From DATAMF01 sp964472565 (GTDB taxonomy: Bacteria > Chloroflexota > Anaerolineae > Aggregatilineales > Aggregatilineaceae), in contig CAYYNB010000265.1 of NCBI GenBank assembly GCA_964472565.1, forward strand, positions 1 through 5,713: a stretch of 5,713 nt of DNA, written 5' to 3'. Every line of letters begins with the position of its first letter. Position 1 is the stretch's first letter. Positions 5,534 to 5,713 of the stretch are shown piece by piece. The translations under genes were made by a program, and so were the position numbers. The notes below the pieces were generated by a model. It worked only from the letters and a program-made list of their open reading frames with translations. It was not told where the DNA came from and ran no database searches.

Positions 5534-5539
5534 AAGGAG
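5534..5539 (+). promoter_or_regulatory. Ribosome-binding site AAGGAG
   Basis: A full AAGGAG lies 6 nt before the ATG at 5546. It is the strongest Shine-Dalgarno in the window and fixes the start of the last gene. The other genes of the cluster have weaker sites or depend on coupling. Confidence 0.85.
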
Positions 5540-5545
5540 ACGCAC

Positions 5546-5713
5546 ATGGACCTTCAGACACTGGAAAAAGTCTGGAAACACGGAGTCGAGGCCTACCAGT
5601 CCGGCAGGCGCGGCGCGGAGACGTTCTTCGACGCCTCCCAGCTGGCGTTCCTCGCCTCCATCGGCCAGAACGCGCAGGAATTCTACGACTACGCGGAGGA
5701 CTATGCCAACTAC
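5546..5713 (+). CDS. Unrecognised protein, N-terminal 56 residues (runs off window)
   Basis: An open frame starts at ATG 5546 behind a strong ribosome-binding site and stays open to the window end. It begins MDLQTLEKVWKHGVEAYQSG and continues with an aromatic- and acid-rich stretch, QEFYDYAEDYANY, at residues 44-56. There is no signal peptide or membrane segment, so the product is probably cytosolic. The composition (many Ala, Glu, Tyr, helical spacing) suggests an alpha-helical domain. I do not recognise the family. In Proteobacteria lptB is usually followed by rpoN; this sequence does not look like the Gln/Leu-rich start of RpoN. It lies 34 nt after lptB on the same strand, with at most a weak hairpin between, so it may be co-transcribed but could be functionally unrelated. 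Confidence 0.8.
   Translation, partial: MDLQTLEKVWKHGVEAYQSGRRGAETFFDASQLAFLASIGQNAQEFYDYAEDYANY

Overview
The window looks like chromosomal DNA from a GC-rich Gram-negative (diderm) bacterium. The evidence is a lipopolysaccharide-transport gene set (an LptC-like protein, LptA and LptB) in one tightly packed + strand run. The lineage cannot be fixed from sequence alone. A YD-repeat (RHS) fragment of a style I associate with Verrucomicrobiota/Lentisphaerota/Kiritimatiellota, and an lptB that is not followed by the rpoN/hpf genes usual in Proteobacteria, make a PVC-group organism a reasonable but unproven guess. Two runs of exactly ten Ns inside lptB show that this is a draft or scaffolded assembly.

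The left third (about 1-1976) is a nearly complete group II intron. It has roughly 560 nt of structured RNA (domains I-III), a 440-aa intron-encoded reverse transcriptase/maturase without an endonuclease domain (563-1885), then a recognisable domain V (about 1903-1935) and domain VI with a bulged A placed 8 nt before the inferred 3' end (about 1976). The 5' end lies at or just beyond the window's left edge.

The middle (about 1977-3043) is a degraded accessory stretch. It holds a short hairpin just past the intron, then a decayed piece of an RHS/YD-repeat protein (about 2102-2722). That piece stops at a 188-bp foldback element (2723-2910) with perfect 18-bp terminal inverted repeats and a second nested inverted repeat. 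The element looks like a MITE or internally deleted insertion sequence, and it cut off the RHS gene. I see no gene between it and elbB.

The right half (3044-5713) is an orderly co-directional cluster: elbB (DJ-1/PfpI-like), an LptC-like exported protein, lptA, lptB and the start of an unrecognised gene. Spacings are 2 nt, an ATGA-type overlap, 4 nt and 34 nt. The Lpt proteins would work together: LptB powers extraction of LPS from the inner membrane, and the LptC-like protein and LptA pass it across the periplasm. Both N runs in lptB are placeholders of the wrong length. The conserved LptB pattern implies 17 missing nt (Walker A) and 6 missing nt, which restores one frame of about 244 aa. The apparent frame breaks in lptB are therefore assembly artefacts, not mutations.
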